A stretch of DNA of 8,668 bases from Spirochaetia bacterium (GTDB lineage: Bacteria > Spirochaetota > Spirochaetia > Treponematales > Breznakiellaceae): contig BNUY01000128.1 of assembly GCA_025997715.1 (NCBI GenBank), positions 1 to 8,668 on the forward strand, written 5' to 3'. Of this stretch, positions 7,696-8,668 are shown in pieces. The position numbers and the translations under genes are program-made. Each line of letters begins with the position of its first letter. Position 1 is the stretch's first letter. The notes below the pieces were generated by a model. That model made no database searches, was not told where the DNA came from, and saw nothing but the letters and a program-made list of their open reading frames with translations.

Positions 7696-7702
7696 CCACC
7701 TT
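7696..7702 (-). promoter_or_regulatory. Ribosome binding site deciding the recQ start
   Basis: AAGGTGG on the minus strand has 9-nt spacing to ATG 7684-7686 and zero spacing to the upstream in-frame TTG, so it favours the ATG. Confidence 0.6.
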
Positions 7703-7707
7703 GTTCA

Positions 7708-7716
7708 TGCTAGTAT
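7708..7716 (+). promoter_or_regulatory. Possible extended -10 promoter of rdgB, leaderless
   Basis: TGC followed by TAGTAT (7711-7716, 4 of 6 to the -10 box) forms an extended -10 motif. The usual 6-7 nt to the start site places transcription initiation at or next to the rdgB ATG (7723). There is no Shine-Dalgarno-like sequence before this ATG. No good -35 box is present, which extended -10 promoters can tolerate. Confidence 0.4.
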
Positions 7717-7717
7717 A
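7712..7717 (-). promoter_or_regulatory. Possible recQ -10 box
   Basis: TATACT on the minus strand (5 of 6 to TATAAT) lies 9 bp upstream of the recQ ribosome binding site, leaving a leader of about 20 nt. No convincing -35 box is seen at 17-18 bp; it would fall inside the rdgB coding sequence. It overlaps the proposed rdgB -10 box on the other strand. Confidence 0.35.
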
Positions 7718-7722
7718 CACCT

Positions 7723-8340
7723 ATGACGATTTGGTTTGCCACCGGCAATACCGGTAAACGGAAGGAACTCGCCGCCATCCTTCCCGACCACACCATCCGC
7801 ATCCCCGCCGATGAAGGCATCCCCTTCGACCCGGAAGAAACGGGCGCCACCTTCGCAGAAAACGCCCTGATAAAAGCCCGTGAACTCCAGCGCCTGGTTT
7901 CCAAGCCCAACACGCCGGTCCCGGTTATCGCCGATGACTCCGGAATCTGCGTGGACGCCCTGGATGGCCGCCCCGGCCTGTATTCCTCCCGATACGGCAG
8001 CGAGGAAGGCCGCAAGCTGGAATCCGCAGACCGCAATGCCCTGCTCTTAAAAGAACTGGGGGACAATCCCCGGCGCAGCGCCCGGTTCGTCTGCGCCATG
8101 GTACTCCTTTTCAGCGACGACCGTTTTTTCCTGGTCCAGGAAACCCTGGAGGGGGAAATAATTCGGGAAGAACGGGGCTCTGCGAACCCAGTAGGTTCGG
8201 GCGGTTTCGGCTTCGACCCCATACTCTACCTCCCCCACTATGGCCGCACCGTGGCGGAACTGCCGGAGGAGGAAAAGAACCGTATCAGCCACCGGGGAAA
8301 GGCCGGACAGGCTATCGCAAAGTTTTTGGACGGACAATAA
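7723..8340 (+). CDS. rdgB: RdgB/HAM1, XTP/dITP pyrophosphatase
   Basis: Hydrolyses non-canonical purine nucleoside triphosphates (dITP, XTP, ITP) to monophosphate and pyrophosphate, keeping deaminated purines out of DNA and RNA; cytosolic, normally a dimer. The 205 residues carry the family motifs in order: ATGNTGKRKEL near the N-terminus (6-15), TFAENALIKA (43-52), the metal-binding DDSG (71-74), GLYSSRY (85-91), GFGFDPI (161-167) and the C-terminal nucleotide-binding NRISHRGKA (186-194). Length is typical. The ATG gives the expected N-terminus but has no ribosome binding site, and a promoter-like box lies just upstream, so the mRNA may be leaderless. It is divergent from recQ with 36 bp between start codons. 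The TAA stop is within ATAAACGCCTATA, resembling the terminal repeat of the element found after tatD. Confidence 0.96.
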   Translation: MTIWFATGNTGKRKELAAILPDHTIRIPADEGIPFDPEETGATFAENALIKARELQRLVSKPNTPVPVIADDSGICVDALDGRPGLYSSRYGSEEGRKLESADRNALLLKELGDNPRRSARFVCAMVLLFSDDRFFLVQETLEGEIIREERGSANPVGSGGFGFDPILYLPHYGRTVAELPEEEKNRISHRGKAGQAIAKFLDGQ

Positions 8341-8420
8341 ACGCCTATAGTAAAGAGAATAAGGAGAAGAATAAACACAGAGAAAAAAAAAAGAAGACAC
8401 AGAGAGAAGAATGAAGGAAT
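8336..8420 (+). repeat. Purine-rich stretch, possible decayed end of a repeat element
   Basis: AATAAACGCCTATA at the rdgB stop resembles the terminal repeat GATAAACGCATA of the element at 4724-4967 with one inserted base. It is followed by a nearly all-purine tract with two CACAGAGA units (8376-8383 and 8398-8405), the style of short repeated units seen in the other intergenic hairpins. No complementary second arm and no second terminal repeat occur before the window end, so this may be a half element, one continuing in degraded form, or chance. Confidence 0.3.
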
Positions 8421-8668
8421 AAATATACTCCTTTAGGAACGAAAATATCAATAAAGAATAGGGTCCGCGCAGCAATTCTAAATTTACCCTGAATCGGCAA
8501 GTCCGCCATCGGTATAGAGGAAGACGAGGAAAGCAGACCAAGAATCGTGGTAAGCGAAACGCAGGCAAAATCGCATGGCTTCAAAAAAAGCTACCCGGGT
8601 GGAACAGGATGCGCGGGCTTTTTGATAGTCGATGTCGCAATAATCCAGGATGGTATGAAACTGGAAGG
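8421..8668. other. Unassigned end region with open frames running off the edge
   Basis: No recognisable gene. On the plus strand a frame is open from 8493 to the edge without an ATG at its beginning. A separate ATG at 8575 starts MASKKATRVEQDARAF and stops at TGA 8623-8625, right after a T5 run. Reading one base back on that run would join it to the first frame, continuing LIVDVAIIQDGMKLE to the edge. A weak AGG precedes the ATG by 9 nt. The antisense frame (stop at 8484-8486) is also open to the edge, so at least one of these is a shadow. Another possible start is ATG 8655, with AGGA 4 nt upstream. This could be the beginning of the next plus-strand gene, a frameshifted remnant, or non-coding. 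Confidence 0.25.

Noticed and set aside
6922..7713. Plus-strand open frame of 263 codons opposite recQ
   Set aside because: It is antisense to the conserved RecQ helicase core, and its translation has no family motif.
8345..8584. Minus-strand hydrophobic 79-codon frame after rdgB
   Set aside because: The Phe/Leu/Ser-rich part is only the complement of the purine tract; it would need a TTG start, and an in-frame stop lies just upstream (8591-8593).
8583..8623. Hairpin with A-run and T-run as a terminator
   Set aside because: The stem is mostly A-T pairs with a bulge and few G-C pairs, and no gene end is clearly placed before it.

Overview
The window is a bacterial chromosomal segment with GC-rich genes and AT-rich, repeat-filled gaps. 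It carries five intact protein genes: four on the minus strand (recQ, a TatD-family hydrolase, a MATE transporter, uvrA) and one on the plus strand (rdgB). The content is DNA and nucleotide-pool maintenance plus one transporter. The style of the intergenic repeats and the overall feel of the proteins suggest a spirochaete, possibly a gut-type Treponema. That is an impression from memory, not something a marker in the window proves.

Layout on the plus-strand scale: 1-48 is the tail downstream of uvrA; 49-2934 is uvrA (minus); 2935-3290 is a gap filled with direct and inverted repeats; 3291-4664 is a MATE-family efflux gene (minus); 4665-4949 is a gap holding a good promoter for the MATE gene and a MITE-like inverted-repeat element; 4950-5756 is a TatD-family hydrolase (minus), overlapping recQ by 11 bp; 5746-7686 is recQ (minus); 7687-7722 is a 36-bp divergent promoter region; 7723-8340 is rdgB (plus); 8341-8668 is a purine-rich repeat-like stretch, then an unassigned end with short open frames running off the edge.

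Functionally, UvrA (damage recognition in nucleotide excision repair), RecQ (3'-5' helicase for recombination and repair), the TatD-type metal-dependent hydrolase/nuclease and RdgB (removal of dITP/XTP from the nucleotide pool) all protect genome integrity. recQ and tatD are translationally coupled. The MATE gene appears to have its own promoter, and uvrA probably does too.

The most interesting material is intergenic. Two elements of about 200-220 bp (2997-3199 and 4735-4956) share one architecture: flanking direct repeats (18 bp and 11 bp), terminal inverted repeats with the common core AAACGCAT, and long inner hairpin arms built from 9-nt units. The inner unit sequences differ between the two (CACGAAA-type versus CGCAAAGG-type). 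A further 9-nt-unit hairpin (GGACCACAC-type) overlaps the MATE stop codon. The element next to tatD looks like an insertion: removing it together with one copy of its direct repeat restores a longer tatD reading frame ending six codons further on, just before the MATE gene. The stop codons of tatD and MATE, and perhaps rdgB, lie in the first bases of such repeats. uvrA and rdgB also lack Shine-Dalgarno sequences and have -10-like boxes very close to the ATG, which suggests leaderless or nearly leaderless transcripts.
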